Assembly (NCBI GenBank): GCA_945883335.1 | Contig: CAMCXI010000009.1 | Location: 1-64,000, forward strand | Source: Candidatus Methylopumilus universalis | Lineage (GTDB): Bacteria > Pseudomonadota > Gammaproteobacteria > Burkholderiales > Methylophilaceae | Length of the DNA: 64,000 bases | Direction: 5' to 3' | Part shown: positions 39,396-49,332 of the stretch, piece after piece | Position numbering within the stretch: position 1 is the stretch's first letter | Layout of the letters: each line of letters starts with the position of its first letter | Position numbers and translations under genes: made by a program | The notes under the pieces: model-generated | Seen by the model: the letters and a program-made list of their open reading frames with translations, nothing else | Database searches by the model: none | What the model was told of the DNA's origin: nothing

Positions 39396-39590
39396 TTACT
39401 TAGCTTCAGCAGCTGGAGCAGCTGGAGCAGCTTCAGCAGGAGCAGCAGCATCAGCAGCTGGAGCAGCATCAGCAGCTGGAGCAGCTTCAGCAGCTGGAGC
39501 AGCTTCAACAGCAGGAGCAGCTTCTTCTTTTTGACCACAAGCAGTTAAAGCAAGAGCTAACAAAGCAGCAAGGATAGCAGAACGTGTCAT
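39396..39590 (-). CDS. Small Ala/Pro/Glu-repeat lipoprotein
   Basis: A 64-residue product from the ATG at 39590; a Met six codons upstream is less likely. The first 18 residues (MTRSAILAALLALALTAC) are a lipoprotein signal with lipobox LTAC. The rest (from GQKEEAAPAVEAAP) consists almost only of Ala, Pro, Glu and Asp in repeating AAPAAE and AAPAAD units, a flexible acidic linker-like sequence, and ends with Lys. Function unknown; periplasmic or outer-membrane-anchored. It is flanked by a strong terminator and stands alone. Confidence 0.7.
   Translation of the reverse strand: MTRSAILAALLALALTACGQKEEAAPAVEAAPAAEAAPAADAAPAADAAAPAEAAPAAPAAEAK
39400..39530. repeat. Tandem-like short repeats in the lipoprotein gene
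   Basis: Repeated units built from GCAGCTGGAGCAGC and GCATCAGCAGC encode the Ala-Pro-Ala-Ala-Glu/Asp runs. They are imperfect direct repeats of about 9-21 bases, likely prone to slippage. Confidence 0.6.
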
Positions 39591-39781
39591 TTTAAATTCC
39601 CTTAACATATATAAAAAATTAAACCATTACGGCACATCTAAGCACCGAGTGAGAAAATTTTAACAGCATCCCTTAAAAAAAACACTATTTTTTTAACAAT
39701 TAATCACGTTTTAATTGAGCAAATGTCATATTTCTGCAAAATATCTTTTATTAGGGTTTAATTTAATGACAATTTTGGGAA

Positions 39782-40942
39782 TTATTGCAAAAACATAATA
39801 CAGCCTGCCAAATACCAAGCGTGCGTTTCAGCCACAAACGCTTCCGTTAGCGCTTGTTGCGCTGAAATGTATTCAGGCAATAATACACGCGTATTAGCCA
39901 GCGTCATCAGCAGGCTTGCAGAGCTGTCATCAACAACAACCTTCTCACCATTTAAATAGAAACAATTTGCTGCTGATAACAGTTGGCTTTTAAAGCTTAA
40001 TTGTATGCCCTGACTTTTCATGCGTTTTTCAAAAGCCGGCAGGGATATATTTTTGGGCGTATCAAATACCAGGTGAGATTTTGGCTCTGTGAGATATTGC
40101 CCCAAAAAGTCTGCGACATCTTCCTCGCTCCATTTCAAACCATTCAAAATGGATGACACTTGCTTCACCATACCATCGCCTATTTCAGCTGGATGCAATT
40201 GCAAAGCCAAATCCGGATCGGCGTACATCCCTGGCAATGTGCGATGCTCTTGCAGGTAATTTAAAAATTCACCAGCGATTTCCTGTGCAGATGGCGCTCT
40301 AAACCCTATGGAGTAAGTCATGCAATCACCAACGGCAATGCCCCAATGCGCTACCTGTGGTGGTAAGTACAACATATCGCCAGCAGACAGGGTAAACGTC
40401 TGCTCAGCCCTAAAGTGCTTCAAAATACGCAGTGGCGCTCCACTCACCAAGGTCAAATCTTCTTGCTCGCTAATATGCCAAATACGTTGACCACAACCCT
40501 GCAATAAAAACACATCGTAAGAATCAAAATGCGGGCCCACGCCGCCGCCATCAGGCGCATAACTCACCATCAAATCATCTAGGCGGGCATGTGGAATAAA
40601 ATGAAATTGCTGTAGTAAATCATTCGCTTCTTGCATGTGATGATTAACGCTCTGCACCAACAAGGTCCAATCACGCTCTGGCAGCTTGGCAAAACGCTTT
40701 TCAGCAAAAGGGCCTTGCTCTAATTTCCACTCTTTTTTGACAGTCGAAATTAGGCGTGACTGCACATCTTCTTCACAAGCTAAGCCAGCCAATTCATTGG
40801 GCGTTAAGAAGCCTTCAAAGCTAGGCATCGCACCGCGAATTAACAAAGGCTTTTTGTGCCAATAGTCTTTAAGAAAGGTTTCTGCACTGATGCCCCCAAG
40901 CAAGGTAAGCGGCTCAGAATGTAAATTTGGATTTTTTTTCAT
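39782..40942 (-). CDS. JmjC-type ribosomal oxygenase (YcfD/RoxA-like)
   Basis: A cupin/JmjC-fold 2-oxoglutarate Fe(II) oxygenase of 386 residues from the ATG at 40942. E. coli YcfD (RoxA) hydroxylates Arg81 of ribosomal protein uL16. The family N-terminus is FLKDYWHKKPLLIRGA; the iron-binding HxD is in GGVGPHFDSYDVFLLQG near residue 130; the second His lies around PPQVAHWGIAVGDCMTYS. The C-terminal winged-helix-like domain is less conserved. A second possible start at 40960 adds six residues. Substrate assignment is by family. Confidence 0.88.
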   Translation of the reverse strand: MKKNPNLHSEPLTLLGGISAETFLKDYWHKKPLLIRGAMPSFEGFLTPNELAGLACEEDVQSRLISTVKKEWKLEQGPFAEKRFAKLPERDWTLLVQSVNHHMQEANDLLQQFHFIPHARLDDLMVSYAPDGGGVGPHFDSYDVFLLQGCGQRIWHISEQEDLTLVSGAPLRILKHFRAEQTFTLSAGDMLYLPPQVAHWGIAVGDCMTYSIGFRAPSAQEIAGEFLNYLQEHRTLPGMYADPDLALQLHPAEIGDGMVKQVSSILNGLKWSEEDVADFLGQYLTEPKSHLVFDTPKNISLPAFEKRMKSQGIQLSFKSQLLSAANCFYLNGEKVVVDDSSASLLMTLANTRVLLPEYISAQQALTEAFVAETHAWYLAGCIMFLQ

Positions 40943-41035
40943 GCTTGTATGATAACGCATTGCGATATCTAAGAATAAATCAGGTAAAATTTCACTTAAA
41001 TTTTTCTATTATTTTTTCAATTGAAAGAAACCATC

Positions 41036-41515
41036 ATGCAAATCGCCATGAACACAGTAGTATCCATGACTTATGAACTCCGCGACAGCGAAGGTACAGT
41101 GCTTGAATCAAGCGCTGATCCTGTTAGCTATCTACACGGTGGTTATGACAACATTTTCCCTCGCGTTGAAGAAGAGCTCCACGGCAAAGCCATTGGTGAT
41201 TCAGTTGAAATCACTCTTGAGCCAGCTGATGCGTTTGGTGAATACGATGAGACATTGGTGCAAATGGAGCCGATTGCCGCTTTTCCAAGCAAAGACCTGA
41301 AAGTAGGCATGCAATTTGAAGGTGAAGACGAAACTGGTGATGTCATTCTATATACAGTGACCAACATCGGTGACGGAAAAGTAGTCGTTGACGGCAATCA
41401 CCCTTGGGCTGGCGAACTCGTGTTATTTAAAGCAACTGTCACTGGGGTGCGTTCAGCGGTTGAAGAAGAAGTCGCGCACGGCCATGTGCACGGTGCAGGC
41501 GGCCATCACCACTAA
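41036..41515 (+). CDS. slyD: FKBP-type peptidyl-prolyl isomerase SlyD
   Basis: SlyD is a cytoplasmic prolyl isomerase and metallochaperone. From the ATG at 41036 the protein has 159 residues: FKBP part (SMTYELRDSEGTVLES, YLHGGYDNIFPRVEEELHGK), the inserted IF chaperone domain (LVQMEPIAAFPSKDLKVGMQ region), the returning FKBP strand (VVDGNHPWAGELVLFK), and a short His-rich nickel-binding tail HGHVHGAGGHHH. The tail is much shorter than in E. coli SlyD and has no Cys. An upstream TTG in frame is unlikely as start. Confidence 0.93.
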   Translation: MQIAMNTVVSMTYELRDSEGTVLESSADPVSYLHGGYDNIFPRVEEELHGKAIGDSVEITLEPADAFGEYDETLVQMEPIAAFPSKDLKVGMQFEGEDETGDVILYTVTNIGDGKVVVDGNHPWAGELVLFKATVTGVRSAVEEEVAHGHVHGAGGHHH

Positions 41516-41558
41516 GCAGTTATTTAGGGTTTAACACTCAATAAACCGCACTAAAATC

Positions 41559-41596
41559 AGCCCCCAGAGCATTTAAGTAAGCTTTGGGGGCTTTTT
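41559..41596 (+). terminator. Rho-independent terminator after slyD
   Basis: AGCCCCC (41559-41565) pairs with GGGGGCT (41586-41592) around a partly paired loop (AGAGC/GCTTT), followed by TTTT. The gene on the opposite strand ends 15 bases further on. Confidence 0.85.
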
Positions 41597-41610
41597 AATA
41601 CTCAAGCATA

Positions 41611-42390
41611 TCAAGGCTTACAAGCCATCCACTTGGCATCTATCGCTTGTAACACATCGCCATCAATCTGGTCCAAATGCTCCCAATAGCGACCGCTATT
41701 GAAATAATAATTAGCCTCATGCTCCATTGCCAAACAAGCCTGAGCTTGTAAAGCCACGTGCGTGGCGGTGATCTTTTGCAAGTGTTCTTGATGAGCCTGC
41801 CAACTTACTTTCGACAATGCCCCCTCTTCTAGCCTAGGAAACACCAAACGAGAGCTTGGTTTTTGAGAAAAATTTAAACAAACGCAATTTTGCTGCGCTG
41901 CAAAGTAGTTCAATCGACTAGCCTTGGCTTCCAGCGATTGCAGCGTCACATCGTCACGTAGCGGATCAGCATTTCCCTGCCCATAAAAATGACTCGCTTG
42001 ACCATCATCTTCATAGACCATGTCACACCCTAAGAAGAGCATCACGTCAGGTCGCAAAGCCCCCAAGGCCCAATAAGCCGCGGTAAAGGCCATGGTGCCA
42101 CCTCCATAAACAAAGCCTCCATATTGATTTTGAATATCAACATACTGCTCTGCTGTCACGATGGTTTGCGCGAGTGTTTTATTAGGTGGTCGCTTTTCTA
42201 GCGGAAAATCTTCCGGGTGAATTAAATAATCCCAATCACCTCGTAAATTCCATGCATTATTTATTGCAAGGACTGAGCTGATGTTAGAAACATCCAACGT
42301 CTTCACGCGCACCGCATCTGGGGCACTTCCGAGAATCAAAGCAATATTCAAAGGTTCACTAAAGGGCATATTAGGCAGTTGAGCCATCAC
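41611..42390 (-). CDS. Conserved-looking protein of unknown function
   Basis: A 259-residue soluble protein with no signal peptide. I do not recognise the family with certainty. The N-terminal IALILGSAPDAVRVKTLD looks like a Rossmann-type nucleotide loop, and the VYGGGTMAFTAAYWALG plus DVMLFLGCDMVY segments resemble those of DUF115/GT42-like nucleotide-sugar or pterin-binding enzymes; this is weak. Tyr and Trp are abundant at the C-terminus (NYYFNSGRYWEHLD). It starts 2 bases after the mutS stop and is likely co-transcribed with mutS. Confidence 0.7.
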   Translation of the reverse strand: MMAQLPNMPFSEPLNIALILGSAPDAVRVKTLDVSNISSVLAINNAWNLRGDWDYLIHPEDFPLEKRPPNKTLAQTIVTAEQYVDIQNQYGGFVYGGGTMAFTAAYWALGALRPDVMLFLGCDMVYEDDGQASHFYGQGNADPLRDDVTLQSLEAKASRLNYFAAQQNCVCLNFSQKPSSRLVFPRLEEGALSKVSWQAHQEHLQKITATHVALQAQACLAMEHEANYYFNSGRYWEHLDQIDGDVLQAIDAKWMACKP

Positions 42391-42392
42391 AA

Positions 42393-44954
42393 TTAGCTGA
42401 GCAAGGCTTTAAGACGGTACAAGGCCTCAAGCGCCTGTTTAGGCGTTAAGTCATCAGGCTCCAAAATCTCCAACTCACCCACGACAGGATGCAAAGGTGC
42501 CTCAGGCAATTCATCCGCCACAAACATATCGACTTGCGGGCCTGCATCAACATTTTGCTTCTCAAGTTGCGTGAGTTTTCGTTTAGCTGAAGCCACCACG
42601 CTTTTAGGAATACCGGCAAGCGCCGCCACTTGCAAGCCATAACTTTGGTTTGCCGCGCCCTCTTGCACGCTGTGTAAAAACACAATGCCATTGCCATGTT
42701 CAGCCGCATCTAAATGCACATTGGCTACTTGCTTAAACTCTTCTACTAATCTTGTGAGCTCAAAATAATGCGTGGCAAAAAGCGTGTAACTACGATTTTT
42801 TTCAAGTAACTGTTTGGCACATGCCCAAGCTAAACTTAAGCCATCAAAGGTCGACGTGCCTCGCCCGATTTCATCCAGCAACACCAAACTGTTGGCTGTT
42901 GCGTTGTTGAGAATGTTCGCAGTTTCTGTCATTTCCACCATAAAGGTAGAGCGCCCACCCGCCAAGTCATCGGAAGCGCCGATACGGGTAAATATACGAT
43001 CTATTTTGCCGATTTTGGCAGACTGCGCAGGCACAAAACAACCACAATGCGCGAGCAGCACAATCAGGGCTGTTTGGCGCATAAAGGTGGACTTACCCCC
43101 CATGTTAGGGCCAGTAATTAACAGCAATTGACGATAAGGTGAAAGCGCAACATCGTTAGCGATAAACGGCTGAGCAATCTGCTCCACCACAGGGTGACGA
43201 CCACCCATGATATTGATGCCGTCCTCAGTCACAAACTCAGGCGCGACATACTTCAGCGACAATGCACGTTCTGCAAATGTGCTTAGCACATCAAGTTGTG
43301 CAACTGCCACAGCATTGGCTTGTAGCGCATTGATTTCTGGAGCTAGTTGGTCAAGCACTGTTTCATACAGCATTTTTTCGCGCGCTAAAGCACGGTCATT
43401 GGCTGAAAGCACTTTATCTTCAAACGCTTTTAATTCAGGCGTAATAAAACGCTCAGCATTTTTGAGGGTTTGGCGACGACGATATTCAGCAGGCGCATTT
43501 TCAGCCTGTGCGCGGCTAATCTCAATATAGAATCCATGCACGCTGTTGTATTCCACTTTCAAATTCGCAAGCCCACTACGCTCACGCTCTTCTGCCTCAT
43601 ACTTCAACAAGAACTCGCCGCAATTTGCCTGCATGCCACGGAGCTCATCAAGCTCCGGATCATAGCCATCAGCAATCACACCGCCTTCTCTCAATATACT
43701 AGAAGGCTCTGGTTGAATAGCCTGTGCAAGCAAACTTAACGCGCTTTGTGGCACGCTTAATTGCCCAGCCACTTGTCTAACTAAATCAGCTTCAACATGA
43801 CTCAGCGAAGCCTGCAACGCTGGTAACTGCGCCAAGCTATCGCGCAATACAGACAAGTCTCTTGGCCGTGCGGTTCTTAATGCCACTCGGGTGGTAATGC
43901 GCTCAATATCACCAATATTTCGCAAGGCCTCGCGAATACAGGTCTCGTCAGCTCGCATCAAACCAGCAACTGCATTATGGCGAGCTGAAACCGCATTTAA
44001 ATCACGTAATGGATGATGTAACCAATAGCGCAATAAACGCGCGCCCATGGCTGTTTGTGTGGTGTTAAGAAGTGAATATAGCGTTGGTGATGCTTCACCG
44101 CGAATGGTCTGGTCAATTTCTAAGTTACGACGCGTTGCACCATCTAATTGAACAAACTGACTAGACTGCTCAACGGTTAAACCATTGATATGCGGCAAGG
44201 TGGTTCGCTGAGTGTGCTTCACATAATCTAACAAAGCGCCAGCCGCAGCGATTGCCAAGCTTAAATCTGCACAGCCGTAGCCATCTAAATCATGCGTATT
44301 AAATTGTTTGGTGAGGAGCGTTCTAGCAGAATCTAAATCAAACTGCCAAGCACTTAAACGCTTTTTAGAACAAGTCGCATGTTGCACAGCAATATGATTC
44401 ACAGTATCTGCAAACAGCAACTCTGCAGGCGCTATCCGCTCTAGCTCTTGCGCTAATAACCCTGGCGCAATTTCGCTTAAAATCAATTCGCCTGAAGCTA
44501 AATTGATGCGCGCCAAGCCAACCAAGCCTTCGCCAAAGCACAGTGCTAATAGCCAACTATCTCGGGTATCGTCAATCAAGGCGCTATCCGTTAAAGTGCC
44601 TGGCGTAAGAATGCGAACAACTTGGCGATCAACAATGCCTTTAGTTTTAGCCGGGTCGCCAATTTGCTCGCAAATCGCCACCGCCTCACCCATTTTAGTG
44701 AGCTTGGCTAAATACTGCTCAGCCGCATGATAAGGCACACCCGCCATTTTAATGGGCTCACCATTGTGAGTGCCGCGCTTGGTTAAGGTAATGCCTAATA
44801 ATCGTGATGACTTTTCAGCATCTTCAAAAAATAACTCATAAAAATCACCCATACGATAAAACACAAGCATATCGGGATGCTGGGCTTTAACGTTAAGATA
44901 CTGGCGCATAAACGGCGTGAGATTATCTTTTTCTGGGCTTGTTTGATCGTTCAT
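42393..44954 (-). CDS. mutS: DNA mismatch repair protein MutS
   Basis: MutS recognises mismatches and starts methyl-directed or analogous repair. The 853-residue protein has the same length as E. coli MutS (853). The mismatch-reading F-x-E is in [10 protein letters not shown] (Phe38, Glu40), the Walker A loop is [13 protein letters not shown] near residue 613, [12 protein letters not shown] is the Walker B and signature region, and FATHYFELT follows. The N-terminal domain and clamp are intact. Confidence 0.98.
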   Translation of the reverse strand: MNDQTSPEKDNLTPFMRQYLNVKAQHPDMLVFYRMGDFYELFFEDAEKSSRLLGITLTKRGTHNGEPIKMAGVPYHAAEQYLAKLTKMGEAVAICEQIGDPAKTKGIVDRQVVRILTPGTLTDSALIDDTRDSWLLALCFGEGLVGLARINLASGELILSEIAPGLLAQELERIAPAELLFADTVNHIAVQHATCSKKRLSAWQFDLDSARTLLTKQFNTHDLDGYGCADLSLAIAAAGALLDYVKHTQRTTLPHINGLTVEQSSQFVQLDGATRRNLEIDQTIRGEASPTLYSLLNTTQTAMGARLLRYWLHHPLRDLNAVSARHNAVAGLMRADETCIREALRNIGDIERITTRVALRTARPRDLSVLRDSLAQLPALQASLSHVEADLVRQVAGQLSVPQSALSLLAQAIQPEPSSILREGGVIADGYDPELDELRGMQANCGEFLLKYEAEERERSGLANLKVEYNSVHGFYIEISRAQAENAPAEYRRRQTLKNAERFITPELKAFEDKVLSANDRALAREKMLYETVLDQLAPEINALQANAVAVAQLDVLSTFAERALSLKYVAPEFVTEDGINIMGGRHPVVEQIAQPFIANDVALSPYRQLLLITGPNMGGKSTFMRQTALIVLLAHCGCFVPAQSAKIGKIDRIFTRIGASDDLAGGRSTFMVEMTETANILNNATANSLVLLDEIGRGTSTFDGLSLAWACAKQLLEKNRSYTLFATHYFELTRLVEEFKQVANVHLDAAEHGNGIVFLHSVQEGAANQSYGLQVAALAGIPKSVVASAKRKLTQLEKQNVDAGPQVDMFVADELPEAPLHPVVGELEILEPDDLTPKQALEALYRLKALLS

Positions 44955-45078
44955 GGTTTTAAGTGCGTGCTATCAAAATGCTTTCAATGACTCACTGGTA
45001 TTTATGCTGGCAAGCGACATTTTATCGTAAGATGACGTTTCACATACGATTTACCCTTACCCCAAACACTGGGCACCT

Positions 45079-45429
45079 ATGAAACCTCAACACTTGATCA
45101 TTTTATTGTTAGCCCTGAGCGCAAAGGCTGAAGCAGAGAATACTAACTACTATTGTGATGGCGACACCACGCGCACTATTGGCGACGGTCCGCGTGTGGA
45201 AGAAACGGACTCTAAAACCTATGCGTTCAATGGTAATGAAATCATGTTGTTTTCACATAAAGTCAATTGTGACGTCAACCAAAAAGCGATTCATTGCACA
45301 AGTAAAAAATTCAATCGCACCCTAGAAATCAACAAGCTGAGCGGCTACAGCACCGACACTTATGAGATTTTTAAGTACGGCAAACCTCACGTCAAAATTC
45401 AATTTATTGGGATGTGTGAGTTGTACTGA
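45079..45429 (+). CDS. Small exported protein of unknown function
   Basis: A 116-residue protein. Residues 1-19 (MKPQHLIILLLALSAKAEA) are a signal peptide with cleavage near AEA|EN. The mature part has four Cys (in YYCDGD, KVNCDV, IHCTSK and GMCELY), which could form two disulfides in the periplasm, and mixed beta-strand character. No known family is recognisable. No ribosome-binding site stands out and no neighbour hints at a role; it lies between mutS (divergent) and a convergent phhB-like gene. Confidence 0.55.
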   Translation: MKPQHLIILLLALSAKAEAENTNYYCDGDTTRTIGDGPRVEETDSKTYAFNGNEIMLFSHKVNCDVNQKAIHCTSKKFNRTLEINKLSGYSTDTYEIFKYGKPHVKIQFIGMCELY

Positions 45430-45501
45430 TGTAGGAGTGATGTCATTTAATCATCATCGTCTTTCACTCCAATCGAGCACAAAAGCGATTTAAAACTTGT
45501 A

Positions 45502-45840
45502 TCAGCCTGCCATAGCGTTGACTTTTGCAGCCATGATAAAATCGTTCTCATGCAAGCCATTGATCTTGTGCGTCTGAAACACCACCCTAGCATAACCCCA
45601 CCCTACCGTAATATCCGGATGATGACCCTCAAGTTCACAAAGCTCTCCAACCTTCTGAGTAAATGATAAAGCTTGCATAAAATTACTAAATTTAAATGTA
45701 CGTTTTATTTTTGTTGAATCATCAATCAAATCCCAGCCAGGAACAGCCATTAACAACGCATTCGCATCCTCAACGCCCAAAGGGTCAATGCCTCCTTGGC
45801 AAGGCGTACATTTTTTAGCATTTAAATTAAGATTGCTCAT
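45502..45840 (-). CDS. phhB: Pterin-4a-carbinolamine dehydratase family protein
   Basis: A 112-residue protein of the PhhB/DCoH family, which dehydrates 4a-hydroxytetrahydrobiopterin to recycle the cofactor of phenylalanine hydroxylase. The active-site motif is EGHHPDITVGW near residues 75-82, followed by the family's FQTHKINGLHENDFIMAAKV. The start at 45840 is supported by AGGA 10 bases upstream. A phenylalanine hydroxylase gene is not adjacent, so the protein may instead act on other pterins, for example in molybdopterin metabolism, as suggested for PCD-like proteins in bacteria without PhhA. Confidence 0.9.
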   Translation of the reverse strand: MSNLNLNAKKCTPCQGGIDPLGVEDANALLMAVPGWDLIDDSTKIKRTFKFSNFMQALSFTQKVGELCELEGHHPDITVGWGYARVVFQTHKINGLHENDFIMAAKVNAMAG

Positions 45841-46094
45841 GCCGTTTAGTCCTATAATGAAAAACAATTAGTTCTTTAATTTAGCATATTAATAGTCAAG
45901 CACCATCACCCTTGGTTAAGCTGGTCCTCGAATAACATTAAGCACAAAGTGTTGGGGCACAAGTGAAGAAGCCTCAACTTTCACCTTTTTAAGTAATGCG
46001 TGAATTTTTGAGTACTAAGTTTGAATGCCAAGTTTTAATGCTGCGTCTGTTAAAATCTAAACACCATTAATTTATCAATCTCTGGTTAAAAATC

Positions 46095-47372
46095 ATGCTA
46101 AGTGCGCTCGTTATTATTTTTGTTGTTACCTACCTCGTCATTACGCTCGAGCACCCGATTAAGATTAATAAATCAGCAACCGCTTTATTAGGAGCGGGCT
46201 TGCTTTGGACAGTTTACGCATTAGCAACCAATGATCACCTCTTGGTGAAGCACCAACTCAGCGAAACAATTGCATCCACAGCAGAAATTGTTTTCTTTTT
46301 AATTGGCGCAATGACCATCGTTGAAGTAATTGATGCCCACAACGGCTTTGAAGTGATTACATCGCGCATCAAAACCACCAAGCTTGTCTCCTTGCTTTGG
46401 ATTATCAGTCTAATTACCTTCTTAATAAGTGCAGTTTTAGATAACTTAACCGCCACCATCGTCATGGTTTCACTGGCTAGAAAGCTATTAAAAGAGCCAA
46501 GTGACAGACTTTTATTTGCAGCGCTTATCGTGATTGCCGCTAATGCTGGCGGCGCTTGGTCTCCAATCGGAGATGTGACCACCACTATGCTTTGGATTGG
46601 CGGACAAATCACAACATTGGCCATTATTAAAGGCCTCTTTATTCCTTCAGCGGTCAACTTACTCGCACCCTTAATGGTCATTAGCTACTCAATGCGTGGC
46701 AAAAGCATTTCAGCACCAACTAATACCTTAAAAACATCAAACACCTCCATGCTGGAACGCAATACTGTTTTTTACGCAGGCATAGGTATTTTGGTTTTAG
46801 TGCCTGTATTTAAAACACTGACACATCTACCTCCATTTATGGGCATTCTGTTTGGCTTAGGGATTCTTTGGCTGATAGGCGACTTAATGCATTCCAAAAA
46901 AGACGACACAGAAAAAGAAGAGCTTTCCCTTGTTCACGCGCTCAAGCAGATTGATCTGTCATCCATCGTTTTCTTTATTGGTATTCTTTTAGCCGTGGCC
47001 ACCCTAGAGCATAGTCATATATTGCAATCATTTGCAGGCTTGTTAGATAAAACCATCGGTCGACAAGATTTAATTGTGACGCTACTAGGTTTGGTCAGCG
47101 CTATTGTTGACAATGTACCGCTCGTCGCTGCCTCAATCGGCATGTATGACTTAGCGCAATACCCAGCGGATAGTTTTTTATGGGAATTTATGGCCTATTG
47201 CGCTGGCACTGGTGGTTCTATTTTAATTATTGGTTCAGCGGCAGGGGTTGCTGCGATGGGCTTAGAAAAAATTCCATTCTTTTGGTACGTCAAAAAAATA
47301 AGTTGGTTAGCATTAATTGGTTATTTTGCAGGCATTGCCGCCTATATTACTCAATACAATTTAACGCATTAA
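46095..47372 (+). CDS. nhaD: Sodium:proton antiporter NhaD
   Basis: A 425-residue inner-membrane antiporter of the NhaD/ArsB-like ion transporter group, with about 12 hydrophobic segments. The family regions DNLTATIVMVSLARKLL, ANAGGAWSPIGDVTTTMLW and the second-half DNVPLVAASIGMYDL and AGTGGSILIIGSAAGVAAMG segments are present; these Asp/Thr-rich broken helices form the ion site. It exports Na+ in exchange for H+. The gene is transcribed alone and followed by a terminator before tRNA-Lys. Confidence 0.92.
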   Translation: MLSALVIIFVVTYLVITLEHPIKINKSATALLGAGLLWTVYALATNDHLLVKHQLSETIASTAEIVFFLIGAMTIVEVIDAHNGFEVITSRIKTTKLVSLLWIISLITFLISAVLDNLTATIVMVSLARKLLKEPSDRLLFAALIVIAANAGGAWSPIGDVTTTMLWIGGQITTLAIIKGLFIPSAVNLLAPLMVISYSMRGKSISAPTNTLKTSNTSMLERNTVFYAGIGILVLVPVFKTLTHLPPFMGILFGLGILWLIGDLMHSKKDDTEKEELSLVHALKQIDLSSIVFFIGILLAVATLEHSHILQSFAGLLDKTIGRQDLIVTLLGLVSAIVDNVPLVAASIGMYDLAQYPADSFLWEFMAYCAGTGGSILIIGSAAGVAAMGLEKIPFFWYVKKISWLALIGYFAGIAAYITQYNLTH

Positions 47373-47419
47373 GCACATGAGGTTTGTATTTGGTATGTAT
47401 TGAGATTTCAGACATAAAA

Positions 47420-47450
47420 AAGCGACAAAATAAATTCAGTCGCTTGTTTT
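47420..47450. terminator. Bidirectional terminator between nhaD and tRNA-Lys
   Basis: AAGCGAC (47420-47426) pairs with GTCGCTT (47439-47445) across a 12-base AT loop; T4 follows on the plus strand and a run of A precedes it, giving U-runs for both convergent units. Confidence 0.75.
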
Positions 47451-47463
47451 AATTAAGTATTTT

Positions 47464-49243
<1,780 letters not shown>

Positions 49244-49278
49244 AGATATTCACGCAATCAATATCCCATTACTTTCAT

Positions 49279-49308
49279 AAGGCCATGCTATGCTGACGGC
49301 CTTTTTTA
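49279..49308 (+). terminator. Rho-independent terminator after pgm
   Basis: AAGGCC (49279-49284) pairs with GGCCTT (49298-49303) around a 13-base loop, followed by T6 (49302-49307). It separates pgm from ycaO. Confidence 0.8.
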
Positions 49309-49332
49309 TTTATTTTGCTTGAAAGCCACGCG

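Noticed and set aside
39400-39530. Repeated units that might suggest a CRISPR array
   Set aside because: Units are short, imperfect and in frame with a lipoprotein gene; there are no equal spacers and no cas genes.
45841-46094. Possible 6S RNA or other structured RNA between phhB and nhaD (segments GAAGCCTCAAC and TTTCACC resemble parts of 6S RNA)
   Set aside because: No long closing stem joining the 5' and 3' sides could be found, so the resemblance is too weak to call. A covariance search would decide.
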